Positions 1 through 7,342 of a stretch of DNA of 18,123 nucleotides are shown here, in pieces. The notes beneath the pieces were generated by a model. The model was given only the letters and a program-made list of their open reading frames with translations, was not told the origin of the DNA and did not search any database. Numbering within the stretch: position 1 is the first letter of the stretch; the number at the start of each line of letters is the position of its first letter. Both the position numbers and the translations under genes were made by a program. The stretch is from CAZCWX01 sp964502465. Its GTDB lineage: Bacteria > Desulfobacterota > Binatia > Bin18. The stretch is taken from positions 1-18,123 of the forward strand of contig CAZCWX010000462.1 of the NCBI GenBank assembly GCA_964502465.1, read 5' to 3'.

Positions 1-228
1 CGACGGGGTCATCTGCTCGTCCCAGGCGACCTGACCATCATAATGGGTATGCACATCTACCCAGGCCGGGGTAACGAGGAGACCGGTTGCATCGATAGTC
101 CTTTTGGCGCTGCCGAGGTTCTGACCAACGGCTGCAATACGCCCATTGGCAACCGCGACATCTCCGGTAAATGCAAGTTTCCCTGTTCCATCCACAATCT
201 TGCCACCACGAATCAATACATCATGCAT
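1..228 (-). CDS. Amidohydrolase, D-aminoacylase-like, N-terminal part (runs off left edge)
   Basis: The first 76 codons are present and the rest lies beyond position 1. The protein opens MHDVLIRGGKIVDGTGK, the usual small beta-sandwich start of amidohydrolase-superfamily enzymes. It reaches the first metal-binding H-x-H in the stretch VDVHTHYDGQ at residues 62-71. The Y-D-G-Q after that motif is typical of the N-acyl-D-amino-acid deacylase / amidohydrolase-3 group, cytosolic zinc enzymes that hydrolyse amide bonds. Substrate cannot be told from this fragment. The start is set by AGGAGG at 240-235, six bases before ATG at 228-226; a second ATG four bases on is out of frame. It is transcribed divergently from the luciferase-family gene. 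Confidence 0.85.
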   Translation of the reverse strand, partial: MHDVLIRGGKIVDGTGKLAFTGDVAVANGRIAAVGQNLGSAKRTIDATGLLVTPAWVDVHTHYDGQVAWDEQMTPS

Positions 229-554
229 GCCTGTCCTCCTTCTTTATTTCAGCCTCAAATGAACCACAGATTGACCGAGGGAGTATAGCGTTTTGTCTCA
301 CGGCACCGCAACCGCTTGCTTCGACCTGTATGAAGAGCCGCGCTTTCCTCTCCGCAGTGCCGCCTTCGATCCCATTCGTGCATGCGCGTAAAAAGCCATC
401 TAAAAAGCCATCAATGTCTTAATCCCTTGTTGCTGTCGTTCAAATAGTGTACAGAGGGATGAAATTACCCGCTTTTACTCCTCGTAAAGTACGCGTCCCG
501 ACCTGCTCGTTTTTCGGAAAGGACAAGGGTTGGAGTGAAAAGAAAGGAGCCCGT
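229..554. other. Divergent intergenic region, 326 nt
   Basis: This region separates two divergently transcribed genes, so it should contain a promoter for each. I see the strong ribosome site of the amidohydrolase at its left end, a 12-bp tandem duplication at 389-412, a small inverted repeat (TTTAC/GTAAA) near 475-488, and the ribosome site of the luciferase-family gene at 543-549. No good -35/-10 pair stands out. The best, TTGTTG at 427-432 with TACAGA at 450-455, matches only three of six bases in each box. No gene or RNA is supported. Confidence 0.6.
389..412. repeat. 12-bp perfect tandem duplication
   Basis: TAAAAAGCCATC occurs twice without a gap, at 389-400 and 401-412. It lies in non-coding sequence and looks like a simple slippage duplication; a paired operator half-site is possible but unsupported. 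Confidence 0.9.
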
Positions 555-1685
555 ATGAAAGTCGGTATCCAAAACGTCTTTCAAGCCCACAAGGATTACA
601 GTGATCGCGACATGTACAAGCACGAACTCCGTTTGCTTATCGAAGCGGAAGGGATGGGCTACGATATCATCTGGCCCGTAGAGCACCACTTCTTCGACTA
701 TTCTATGTGTCCTGACAACATGCAGTATCTGAGCTACATCGCTGCCCGCACCGAGCGGTTGGAACTGGCCACAGGCGCCATTATCCTCCCCTGGAACAAC
801 CCTATGCGGGTAGTCGAGAAGATGGTCCTCCTCGATCATTTGTCCGACGGGCGTGCGGTGTTAGGGTTGGGACGCGGGCTGTCGCGGCGGGAATACGGCG
901 GGTTCGGCGCTAACATGTCAGAGGCACGCGATCGTTTTAATGAAGCCGCCGCCATCATTATTCAAGGGCTGGAGACTGGCTTCGTCGAAGCCAATACGAC
1001 GTACTATAAGCAGCCACGCATCGAGGTGCGCCCACGGGCGTTCAAGAGTTTCAAGGGCCGGCGTTACATGGTGTGTATGTCTCCGGAATCTTTCTCGGTA
1101 GCAGCCTCGCTCGGGCTGGGCGCGATGATGTTCTCGCAGACAGCCTGGGAGAATGTCGCCCCGCTGCTCGAATCGTATCGCGAAGAGTACCGCCAGCACA
1201 ACACGGGTGAGGAAGCGCCGCCGATCAGCATCGTGGACTTTGTCTCGTGCTTCCCGGATCGCAACACGGCTGAGGAAGTCGCCCGTCGTGGTATCGTTGG
1301 CTACTACTGGAGTTTAATGGAGCACTATCGGATGGACGACAGCGCCAACTTCGCCGAGACTGGCAAGTCCTACCAGCACTACGCCAAAGTGGCCGAGCAG
1401 ATAAACGCCCTCGGTCACGACGCCGTTATCGAGGAATTCATCAGCTCGAACCTGTGGGGCACACCCGACATGATCTCAGCGAAGCTGCGCCATCGGCGGG
1501 AGGTGATCGGTGATTTTGAGGTCAACGGCGTCTTCAGCTATCAGAGCATTCCGTACGATCAAGTAGAGCAGAATATGCGCCTGTTTGCTAAGGAAGTGGC
1601 TCCGGAGGTCAAGAGCTGGCAGCGACAAGGCCGTCGCCAGGCGGTGGATGTGCGTCCTTCAGCCGCCACTGTGGCTGCGAAGTAA
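555..1685 (+). CDS. Luciferase-like monooxygenase (LLM, FMN/F420-dependent)
   Basis: A 376-residue TIM-barrel monooxygenase of the bacterial luciferase family; the group uses reduced FMN or F420 to oxygenate small organic substrates. Hallmarks are WPVEHHF at residues 40-46 (the family's flavin-site E-H-H-F), the P-M-R-V-V-E-K-M stretch around 83-90 with LDHLSDGR after it, and LGLGRG at 103-108. Length is normal. I start at ATG 555 because AAAGGAG at 543-549 sits five bases upstream and MKVGIQNVFQ is a natural first strand; the open frame extends further upstream but encodes unconserved residues. Substrate and cofactor (FMN or F420) cannot be decided. It is followed by two hairpins and then by a separately promoted GST gene. 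Confidence 0.9.
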   Translation: MKVGIQNVFQAHKDYSDRDMYKHELRLLIEAEGMGYDIIWPVEHHFFDYSMCPDNMQYLSYIAARTERLELATGAIILPWNNPMRVVEKMVLLDHLSDGRAVLGLGRGLSRREYGGFGANMSEARDRFNEAAAIIIQGLETGFVEANTTYYKQPRIEVRPRAFKSFKGRRYMVCMSPESFSVAASLGLGAMMFSQTAWENVAPLLESYREEYRQHNTGEEAPPISIVDFVSCFPDRNTAEEVARRGIVGYYWSLMEHYRMDDSANFAETGKSYQHYAKVAEQINALGHDAVIEEFISSNLWGTPDMISAKLRHRREVIGDFEVNGVFSYQSIPYDQVEQNMRLFAKEVAPEVKSWQRQGRRQAVDVRPSAATVAAK

Positions 1686-1710
1686 GAAGATCATTTTTGC
1701 AGAAAAGAGT

Positions 1711-1768
1711 CGGGCTGCTCACAACTCACCAGTGTAGCAGCCCGCCGGTTCCAGAAAAGTGCAACCGG
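1711..1768 (+). other. Two consecutive hairpins behind the monooxygenase gene
   Basis: The first has a perfect 9-bp stem, CGGGCTGCT at 1711-1719 with AGCAGCCCG at 1736-1744, and a 16-nt loop. The second starts immediately after: CCGGTT at 1745-1750 with AACCGG at 1763-1768. Neither is followed by a run of T, so a classical intrinsic terminator is not shown; they may protect the 3' end of the mRNA. Confidence 0.45.
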
Positions 1769-1902
1769 TCTTGGTCGATAGCAGCGGCTTCTCCGCTCAT
1801 CTGGCCATCGCAGACCCCTTCCACGAACGGGCCCCCTCCCTTTTTCAACAGGCGCAAGCTGAACAGCGACGGTTAGCGGACATCTTGTTACAGCGGGGTT
1901 AA
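1738..1902 (+). other. Short open frame, possible remnant C-terminus
   Basis: A 54-codon open frame ends at TAA 1900-1902. Its tail, LFQQAQAEQRRLADILLQRG, is Gln/Glu/Arg-rich and helical. It loosely resembles the coiled tails that end Uma2 (DUF820) proteins. The only plausible start is GTG at 1759, with no ribosome site, and the 5' part overlaps the two hairpins. It may be chance or the last piece of a lost gene; I do not claim a product. Confidence 0.15.
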
Positions 1903-1912
1903 TCGGTATATT
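1885..1912 (+). promoter_or_regulatory. Sigma-70-like promoter for the GST gene
   Basis: TTGTTA at 1885-1890 (four of six consensus bases) and TATATT at 1907-1912 (five of six) are 16 bp apart. Transcription would begin near 1919, giving a leader of about 50 nt before the start codon at 1971. Position and spacing fit, but this is pattern matching only. Confidence 0.45.
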
Positions 1913-1970
1913 GTGGCGGCATCGACGCCTCGTCTGGTCGGCTGAGCCTCTACAGCAGGAGATACACAGC

Positions 1971-2693
1971 ATGATCGATTTACATTACTGGCCCACCCCT
2001 AACGGTAAAAAGGTGACCATTCTATTGGAAGAATGTGGCTTACCCTACAACCTTGTGCCCTGCAACATCGGCCGCGGAGATCAGTTCCAAGCCGAGTTTC
2101 TCAAGATCTGCCCGAACAACCGCATGCCCGCCATGGTGGATCATGAGCCACTCGGTGGAGGCGAACCGATCAGCATCTTCGAGTCCGGCGCCATCATGAT
2201 GTACCTCGCCGAGAAAGTGGGACGGTTTTACCCCCAGGCCGTGCACGATCGCTACGAGGTCAACCAGTGGATTATGTGGCAGATGGCCAACCAAGGTCCC
2301 AAAAGCGGCGAGTGTGGTCATTTTCGCCGCTTGGGAGCCGACCAAGGCGATCAGTCCTATGCGGTGCGGCGGTTCACCGATGAGGTCAATCGCCTGTATG
2401 GTGTCCTCAATAATCGTTTGTATGACCGGCCCTATCTGGCCGGAGAGGCGTACACGATTGCCGATATGATTTGTTACCCTTGGACGGTCCATTGGGAAGC
2501 CCAAGGCCAGGACCTCAATGAGTTTAAGTACTTCAAACGTTGGTTCGAGGAATTGTCCGCGCGCCCTGCCGTGCAAAAGGGCATGGCGGCGGGAAGTGAG
2601 TGGGCGGAAGATTTTTCCAAGCTCCCCAAGGAAGAGCTGGAGCGCCGCCGCAAGTTGCTCTACAACCAGCGAGCCAGACCGGCACCGGCCTAG
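1971..2693 (+). CDS. yfcG: YfcG/Ure2-like glutathione S-transferase (disulfide-bond reductase type)
   Basis: A 240-residue cytosolic GST of the Nu class. Residues 1-85 are the thioredoxin-fold domain and 95-205 the helical domain. The opening MIDLHYWPTPNGKK carries the T-P-N element (Thr9, Asn11) that replaces the catalytic Ser/Cys/Tyr of other GSTs in E. coli YfcG. P-N-N at 48-50 with cis-Pro53 and FESGAI at 70-75 form the glutathione site. NQWIMWQM (98-105) is typical of the YfcG/YghU group, known for glutathione-dependent disulfide reductase activity. The C-terminus has about 25 extra residues, rich in Lys, Glu and Arg. AGGAG at 1957-1961 sets the start. The symbol marks the family, not proven orthology. 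Confidence 0.88.
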   Translation: MIDLHYWPTPNGKKVTILLEECGLPYNLVPCNIGRGDQFQAEFLKICPNNRMPAMVDHEPLGGGEPISIFESGAIMMYLAEKVGRFYPQAVHDRYEVNQWIMWQMANQGPKSGECGHFRRLGADQGDQSYAVRRFTDEVNRLYGVLNNRLYDRPYLAGEAYTIADMICYPWTVHWEAQGQDLNEFKYFKRWFEELSARPAVQKGMAAGSEWAEDFSKLPKEELERRRKLLYNQRARPAPA

Positions 2694-2773
2694 CCGATTC
2701 TCCTCCTCGGCTCCCGCCCTGTCTCACTTGCCGCGTCGTGCAAGAGCAGGACGGCGGAACGGACGACTAGCCT

Positions 2774-3727
2774 ATGGGTGCTATAATACGTGAGACGGAC
2801 TGGCAACCTCAGCAAGGAAGAGGAAGAAGGCAACGACGACGAAGTGCTAGCCTCTTAGGACTGCTGTGCGGGGTGCTCCTCTCGGCTGCCGCCTACGCCG
2901 ATGAGACCGCCTACGTTCAGGACCTTGCAATCTGGCGGACCGACTACGCGCGACGCTTGCAAGGAGAAGAGGGATGGCTCACGGTGGCAGGCCTGTATTG
3001 GTTAAACGATGGGGAAAATCACGTAGGAACTGACCCTACCAATGACATCGTGTTGCGCGCCGGCTCAGCGCCGCCGCACGTGGGTGTCTTTGCGTTCCGC
3101 CAGGGTACAACCACATTCCACGCCGCAGAGGGAGTGGAAGTCAGACAACAGGGAAGAGCCGTACGCTCCACCACGCTCGTGCCTGGTCCTGGAACCAGCG
3201 CCACACCTGCGGATGCACTTGTTGTGGGTACGCTCACCCTGTGGTTACACCAGAGTGGAGAGCGTTTTGCCGTGCGGATCCGAGATCCCCAGAGTCCGAT
3301 GCGCACGGAATTCACGGGTTGCAAGTGGTTTCCGGTCAACCCGACGTATCGAATCATGGGGCGCTTCTTGCCGTACGACACCCCGCAGAACGTGAGCATG
3401 CCAAACATCATGGGCGACCTGGAACACTACACCAGCCCGGGGGTTATCCAGTTCGAGTTTCAGGGACAGGAACTCCACCTGCAGCCGGTGTCAACGGGGA
3501 CGGACCGGTTGTTCTTTGTGTTTCGCGACCAGACGAGTGATCGGGAGACCTACGGGGCAGCGCGTTTCTTGGTCACGGACGGACCACGAGACGGGCAGGT
3601 GCTCCTGGATTTCAATAAGGCAGTCAATCCGCCTTGCGCATACAATCCCTTCACGACATGTCCTTTACCACCGAAAGAAAATCGCCTGTCGGTCCGTATC
3701 GAGGCAGGAGAGCTGAAATACAAATAA
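2774..3727 (+). CDS. Exported DUF1684 family protein
   Basis: A 317-residue protein. Residues 21-23 are arginines and 27-40 are hydrophobic, ending AYA-DE, so a Sec signal peptide cut after about residue 42 is likely. The mature part matches DUF1684: an early EEGWLTVAGLYWL segment (65-77) followed by a FHA-like beta fold. It ends in the hallmark DFNKAVNPPCAYNPF and CPLPPKENRL. No enzymatic function is established for the family and I assign none. The arginine-rich leader GRRQRRRSASLLG is not a proper Tat motif. ATG 2774 has no clear ribosome site, yet no other in-frame start leaves a workable signal peptide. It is 80 nt behind the GST gene and may be cotranscribed. Confidence 0.8.
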   Translation: MGAIIRETDWQPQQGRGRRQRRRSASLLGLLCGVLLSAAAYADETAYVQDLAIWRTDYARRLQGEEGWLTVAGLYWLNDGENHVGTDPTNDIVLRAGSAPPHVGVFAFRQGTTTFHAAEGVEVRQQGRAVRSTTLVPGPGTSATPADALVVGTLTLWLHQSGERFAVRIRDPQSPMRTEFTGCKWFPVNPTYRIMGRFLPYDTPQNVSMPNIMGDLEHYTSPGVIQFEFQGQELHLQPVSTGTDRLFFVFRDQTSDRETYGAARFLVTDGPRDGQVLLDFNKAVNPPCAYNPFTTCPLPPKENRLSVRIEAGELKYK

Positions 3728-3845
3728 CGTGCGGAAGCTCGGCCGCTGAGATTGGTCACACACGAAGTTTCAGGTGATGCAGGGAGAAGGCAAGAAGAAT
3801 TCCAGTGAGCCCGCCGACCTGGCCAATCCACAAGCTCAATATCTA

Positions 3846-4901
3846 CTACGACTTCCCCGTCAGTTCTTTTCGTATACTCTTTGCGCCTGCGACCAATGCG
3901 GCGAGCTTCGCTCGCGCCAGCCCGCGGGAGGAGGCCGAGAAGCCGCAGTCACAGGTGAGGTACAGTTTCTCTGGCCTCACGTGTTTCAGCACGGTATGAA
4001 TGCGTTCAGCCACATCTTCAGGCGTTTCCAGGTACATCGACTTGACATCGATGACTCCAGCCGCCAGTTCGCGGTCGCCGCCATACTGGCTCCATAGCTC
4101 TACTTCTGCCATTTCGCGGTTGGCAAATTCTAAAGCGAACTGTTCGGCTTTCGCCTCTAAAATCCCAGGGAACAAAGGTCTGTACGTCCGCTTCATCGCA
4201 GGTCGTCCCTGATTATTGCCAAAGCAAATATGCAGGGCAATCTTTGCCTGTACTCCTTCAACTGTCTTATTGAAGAGCTTCACGGTTTCAGTCACTGGCA
4301 CATGAGGGGTGCGTCCGGCAGCCGAGGGCTCATCGACTTGAATGAATGTTGCGCCAGCTGCGACTAACTGACGTAACTCGCGATTCACCAACTCAGCCAG
4401 GTCATACAATAACGGCAGATAATCCCCGTCCGGATAACCACTTTTTGGTGTAATCGGTAACGCCAGGGTGAGAGGTCCTGGACAGCAGATCTTGAGAGGT
4501 TTGTCAGTTAAAGTGCGGACATAGGTGTATTCCTGTACCAAGCCAAAGCCATCTGGTGCGCTGACTCGCTCGACCGTCTCAAATCGTGGTGCACTGTCGT
4601 AACTCACCACCCCAAGCTTCCGTTGTGCAGGAATGAGTTTTAGTCCCGACAGCTTTTCAACTACATTCCACAGGAAACGTTGACGGCGGATCTCACCATC
4701 GGTCAGGATATCAAGCCCGGCTTCTTTTTGATCCCAGACCGCAATTTTAATTGCGTCCTGGATTGCTTCTTCCGTGTCGGCTGGTCCGGCATCGCCTGCA
4801 CGCGCAGCTCTGCGTGCGGCAAATAACCAGGAGGGCGAGGCATAGGACCCTACCCCCATCGTCGGCAAGAGGTCTAATTGCGTGCCGTTGAGGACTGGCA
4901 T
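3846..4901 (-). CDS. Core MetE: stand-alone cobalamin-independent methionine synthase C-terminal domain
   Basis: At 351 residues this is only the catalytic barrel of MetE, which normally has about 750 residues in two domains. The zinc site is intact: His224 and Cys226 in LHICFGNN, a Glu in the 258-268 stretch, and Cys319 in TCDCGFS. DGEIRRQ (68-74) and QVDEPS (188-193) match the homocysteine-binding side of MetE/UROD-like enzymes. Full MetE transfers a methyl group from methyl-tetrahydropteroyl-glutamate to homocysteine; core forms in other bacteria have been reported to use methylcobalamin, so the donor here is open. The start ATG is preceded by AAAGGAG, which overlaps the stop codon of the upstream acetyltransferase 13 nt away, so the two are cotranscribed and probably translationally coupled. 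Confidence 0.85.
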   Translation of the reverse strand: MPVLNGTQLDLLPTMGVGSYASPSWLFAARRAARAGDAGPADTEEAIQDAIKIAVWDQKEAGLDILTDGEIRRQRFLWNVVEKLSGLKLIPAQRKLGVVSYDSAPRFETVERVSAPDGFGLVQEYTYVRTLTDKPLKICCPGPLTLALPITPKSGYPDGDYLPLLYDLAELVNRELRQLVAAGATFIQVDEPSAAGRTPHVPVTETVKLFNKTVEGVQAKIALHICFGNNQGRPAMKRTYRPLFPGILEAKAEQFALEFANREMAEVELWSQYGGDRELAAGVIDVKSMYLETPEDVAERIHTVLKHVRPEKLYLTCDCGFSASSRGLARAKLAALVAGAKSIRKELTGKS

Positions 4902-4914
4902 CGTATCATCTCCT

Positions 4915-5814
4915 TTATAGAGCCTCTGGAAACAGCGCTAACAGGTCAACTCCCTTTGGCGGCTTCCACGGACCGCGCACCATATACGTTTGCATCGTTT
5001 CGAGGCGAAAACCCAGCTTCATCAAATCACGAAAGATCTCGGTATGGCGGCTAGGCAGACGCATGCGTAACATCTTCCCCTGCTCGCTCTCGAGGGCGTG
5101 CGTAACTAAGGCCCGGAGGATCGCCGGTTCGGTCGCTGTAGCTGGGCCAAGAAATGTACCTCTGCCGGTACGAAGCAAGCACAGATATCCGGCGAGTTTT
5201 CCTTCGACAAGGCCGACGAGTTGTGGCGACTGGCTGAGGAAATAGTGCATATCCCGAGGTCGGGTAATACCAGTGAGCTTTGCATCAAGCGTGGCCACTT
5301 TGGCGGTATCACCAGCAGTCATTTCTCGGATGGTGATCCCGCGTGTACGTGCAGGTGCTTGTAAGTCTTGTCCGGCAAGGGACAGCACCGTCCCATAAGA
5401 CACAAAGCCGAGCTTACTGTAGAGGGAGAACGAGGCGACATTGAAGGCATCTTGGACGAGACGCAGCGAAGGACAATGTCGCCCAGCCCGAATCACGGTC
5501 ATCATGATCTCCTTGCCTACTCCCTTGGTTTGGCAGGCCGGATCGACTGTGATGGGACCAATGCCAGCAGTCTCCCCACGTAAATGCAGGAATCCTGAAC
5601 CAACAATCTGCCCCCCTTCGACCGCGACAAAGCACTCTTGCGGTTCCAACCGCAGGTAGCCTCGAGCCAATCCAATGCCAACTTCCGGTGAAGGAAACGG
5701 TTGCGGAAAGCCATGCCGGGCGAAGACGTCGTTAAAGGCGGCGACGATCACCTCTCCTGCACGGGTGACATCTCGCTCTTCCATTCTGCGGACCATCAGT
5801 GTGGTTTCTATCAC
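4915..5814 (-). CDS. GNAT family N-acetyltransferase, two GNAT-like domains
   Basis: 299 residues. The N-terminal domain (about 8-150) is a full GNAT fold: RRMEERDVTRAGEV opens it, GIGPITVDPACQTKGVG (Q-x-x-G-x-G, acetyl-CoA pyrophosphate loop) follows, then NVASFSLYSKLGFV. The second half (about 160-290) repeats the GNAT topology (ITIREMTAGD, then a degenerate middle and LMKLGFRLETMQTYM) but lacks a clear Q/R-x-x-G-x-G loop, so it is probably structural or substrate-binding. The start is uncertain: GTG at 5814, or ATG at 5796 within MVRRMEERD; ribosome sites are weak for both. It is the first gene of an operon with core MetE. Acceptor substrate unknown; a link to methionine chemistry is inference from position only. 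Confidence 0.82.
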   Translation of the reverse strand: MIETTLMVRRMEERDVTRAGEVIVAAFNDVFARHGFPQPFPSPEVGIGLARGYLRLEPQECFVAVEGGQIVGSGFLHLRGETAGIGPITVDPACQTKGVGKEIMMTVIRAGRHCPSLRLVQDAFNVASFSLYSKLGFVSYGTVLSLAGQDLQAPARTRGITIREMTAGDTAKVATLDAKLTGITRPRDMHYFLSQSPQLVGLVEGKLAGYLCLLRTGRGTFLGPATATEPAILRALVTHALESEQGKMLRMRLPSRHTEIFRDLMKLGFRLETMQTYMVRGPWKPPKGVDLLALFPEAL

Positions 5815-6013
5815 GTGTATACCCTGCCCCTCATCGAGATGCTTCTGCGCTCTTGTAGCAAAAAAGCCTCCTGGTGTCTCCCTGACTCAGTATCAACCTC
5901 CGAAGAGAGGTGCCAACTCAGTTCATCTCCCCTTTCCTCCCTTTTCCCGTTCAACCGTCCATGGTAACGTGTCGCCATTTCTGCCCTATTGTCCCAACAC
6001 AGAAAGGAACAAG
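5815..6013. other. Divergent control region, acetyltransferase/metE versus aminotransferase
   Basis: This 199-nt gap must hold promoters in both directions. Visible structure: ACCTC/GAGGT at 5896-5900 and 5907-5911, which in the minus-strand transcript closes a small hairpin containing TTCG; a run of six T in the minus transcript at 5864-5859; and a pyrimidine-only stretch near 5927-5949 on the plus strand. No known riboswitch class could be recognised and no convincing -35/-10 pair was found. Confidence 0.5.
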
Positions 6014-7195
6014 ATGGAAACTGCTGGTGAACTTTCTCCTCCTGCTCGCATTCTTCTTGGTCCAGGTCCGAGTTGTGTCCATCCGCGCGTCCTCAAAGCG
6101 CTATCGACGCCGTTAGTGGGCCACCTCGATCCAGAGTTTGTGCGCCTGATGGAGGAAACCAAAGCATTACTCCGATTCGTCTTTCAGACCAAGAATACCC
6201 TCACACTGCCGATCTCTGGCACTGGCAGCGCCGGTATGGAAACCTGCCTGGTGAATATCCTGGAGCCTGGGGACGAAGCGATTGTTGGGGTCAATGGGGT
6301 TTTCGGCACCCGGATGGTTGACATTGTCGAACGCTGTGGAGGTAAGCCCGTTGTCATAGAAGCGCCCTGGGGCAATGTCTTCACCCCTGAACAGGTGCAA
6401 AACGCGCTCAACCGCTGCAGCCGGCCGAAAGTAGTGGCATTGGTGCATGCAGAAACCTCGACCGGCGCCTGGCAGCCACTCGAAGACATCTCACCGGTCG
6501 TTCATCGTGCAGGAGCGCTCTTCCTCGTGGATGCGGTGACCTCTTTGGGGGGGTGCCCGCTGCAAGTCGATGCCTGGGGTATCGATGTCTGCTATAGCGG
6601 AACGCAGAAATGTCTCAGTTGTCCTCCGGGTCTTGCGCCGGTGACCCTCAATCAAGCTGCTCTTGATGTCATTCGCAAGCGAAAGTCTAAAGTACAAAGC
6701 TGGTACCTTGATCTCACTATGATCGAGCGATACTGGGGTGAGGAACGTGTCTATCATCACACCGCCCCTATTTCGATGAACTATGCTCTCCGCGAGGCGC
6801 TCCGGTTGGTACAGGAGGAAGGGCTGGAAACTCGCTTTCGCCGCCATCAACAAAACCATTTGGCCCTTGCCGCCGGACTGACTGCGCTCGGTATTCCTCT
6901 CGTAGCCCAAGAAGGTCATCGGCTCTGGACGCTGAACAGCGTCAGCATTCCGGATGGCGTCGATGATGGTGCTGTACGTCGTCAACTCCTGGATGAGTAT
7001 AATATCGAGATCGGTGCTGGCCTGGGTCCGCTGCGAGGTAGGGTCTGGCGCATCGGCTTGATGGGCGAATCCAGTACGCGGAGTAATGTCCTGCTCTTGC
7101 TCAGCGCTTTGGAAGAGATCCTGCAAAAGCAAGGGTATCGTTGTTCCCCTGGTGCAGGAGTCTCTGCCGCCCAGGCAGTGTATGCAGCAGCGTGA
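6014..7195 (+). CDS. Class V aminotransferase, alanine/serine-glyoxylate type
   Basis: 393 residues of a PLP fold-type I enzyme. LLGPGPSCVHPRVLKAL (14-30) with GHLDPEF (36-42), the GTGSAGMETC cofactor loop (69-78), ETSTGAWQPL (147-156), the PLP-ring aspartate in LVDAVTSLGG (Asp173) and the Schiff-base lysine in YSGTQKCLSCPPG (Lys199) place it with AGXT-like alanine/serine-glyoxylate aminotransferases. WRIGLMG near the C-terminus supplies the carboxylate-binding arginine. Such enzymes move amino groups between alanine or serine and glyoxylate or pyruvate. Amino donor cannot be fixed from sequence. AAAGGAAC at 6003-6010 sets the start; the frame remains open upstream but opposite the acetyltransferase gene and without homology. 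It faces the acetyltransferase-core MetE operon. Confidence 0.88.
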   Translation: METAGELSPPARILLGPGPSCVHPRVLKALSTPLVGHLDPEFVRLMEETKALLRFVFQTKNTLTLPISGTGSAGMETCLVNILEPGDEAIVGVNGVFGTRMVDIVERCGGKPVVIEAPWGNVFTPEQVQNALNRCSRPKVVALVHAETSTGAWQPLEDISPVVHRAGALFLVDAVTSLGGCPLQVDAWGIDVCYSGTQKCLSCPPGLAPVTLNQAALDVIRKRKSKVQSWYLDLTMIERYWGEERVYHHTAPISMNYALREALRLVQEEGLETRFRRHQQNHLALAAGLTALGIPLVAQEGHRLWTLNSVSIPDGVDDGAVRRQLLDEYNIEIGAGLGPLRGRVWRIGLMGESSTRSNVLLLLSALEEILQKQGYRCSPGAGVSAAQAVYAAA

Positions 7196-7266
7196 GGGAT
7201 GGAAGTTGGTGGTTCGGCAACCTGAGGAACTGGTGAAACGGAAAGGTGGAAAACTGCGGGATAGAG

Positions 7267-7342
7267 GAGAAAGAGAATGGGGGAGTCGGTAGAGCGGAAG
7301 CTGAGTCGTTGGTCTTTCCCTTTCCCTGTTGTTCTCTTTCTC
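7267..7342 (+). repeat. Inverted repeat that could cover the mltA ribosome site
   Basis: GAGAAAGAGAA at 7267-7277 is the exact complement of TTCTCTTTCTC at 7332-7342, with 54 nt between. With G-U pairs the duplex could extend on both sides to about 16 pairs. The left arm contains part of the GAGGAGA ribosome site (7264-7270) and the A of the ATG. The sequence is purine-rich on one side and pyrimidine-rich on the other, so chance complementarity is more likely than usual. Confidence 0.4.

Noticed and set aside
2779..2787. Extended -10 element TGC-TATAAT just inside the DUF1684 gene
   Set aside because: No -35 box lies upstream, and a start there would leave no in-frame codon giving a usable signal peptide. 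A single match of this length is expected by chance in a window this size.
3760..3845. Short hydrophobic frame behind core MetE on the minus strand
   Set aside because: About 26 codons, only a TTG start, no ribosome site and two stop codons separate it from metE; more likely chance.
5903..5918. Sigma-54-like -24 box (TGGCAC) on the minus strand before the acetyltransferase gene
   Set aside because: The matching -12 position reads TTCGG, lacking the essential GC, so the element is incomplete.
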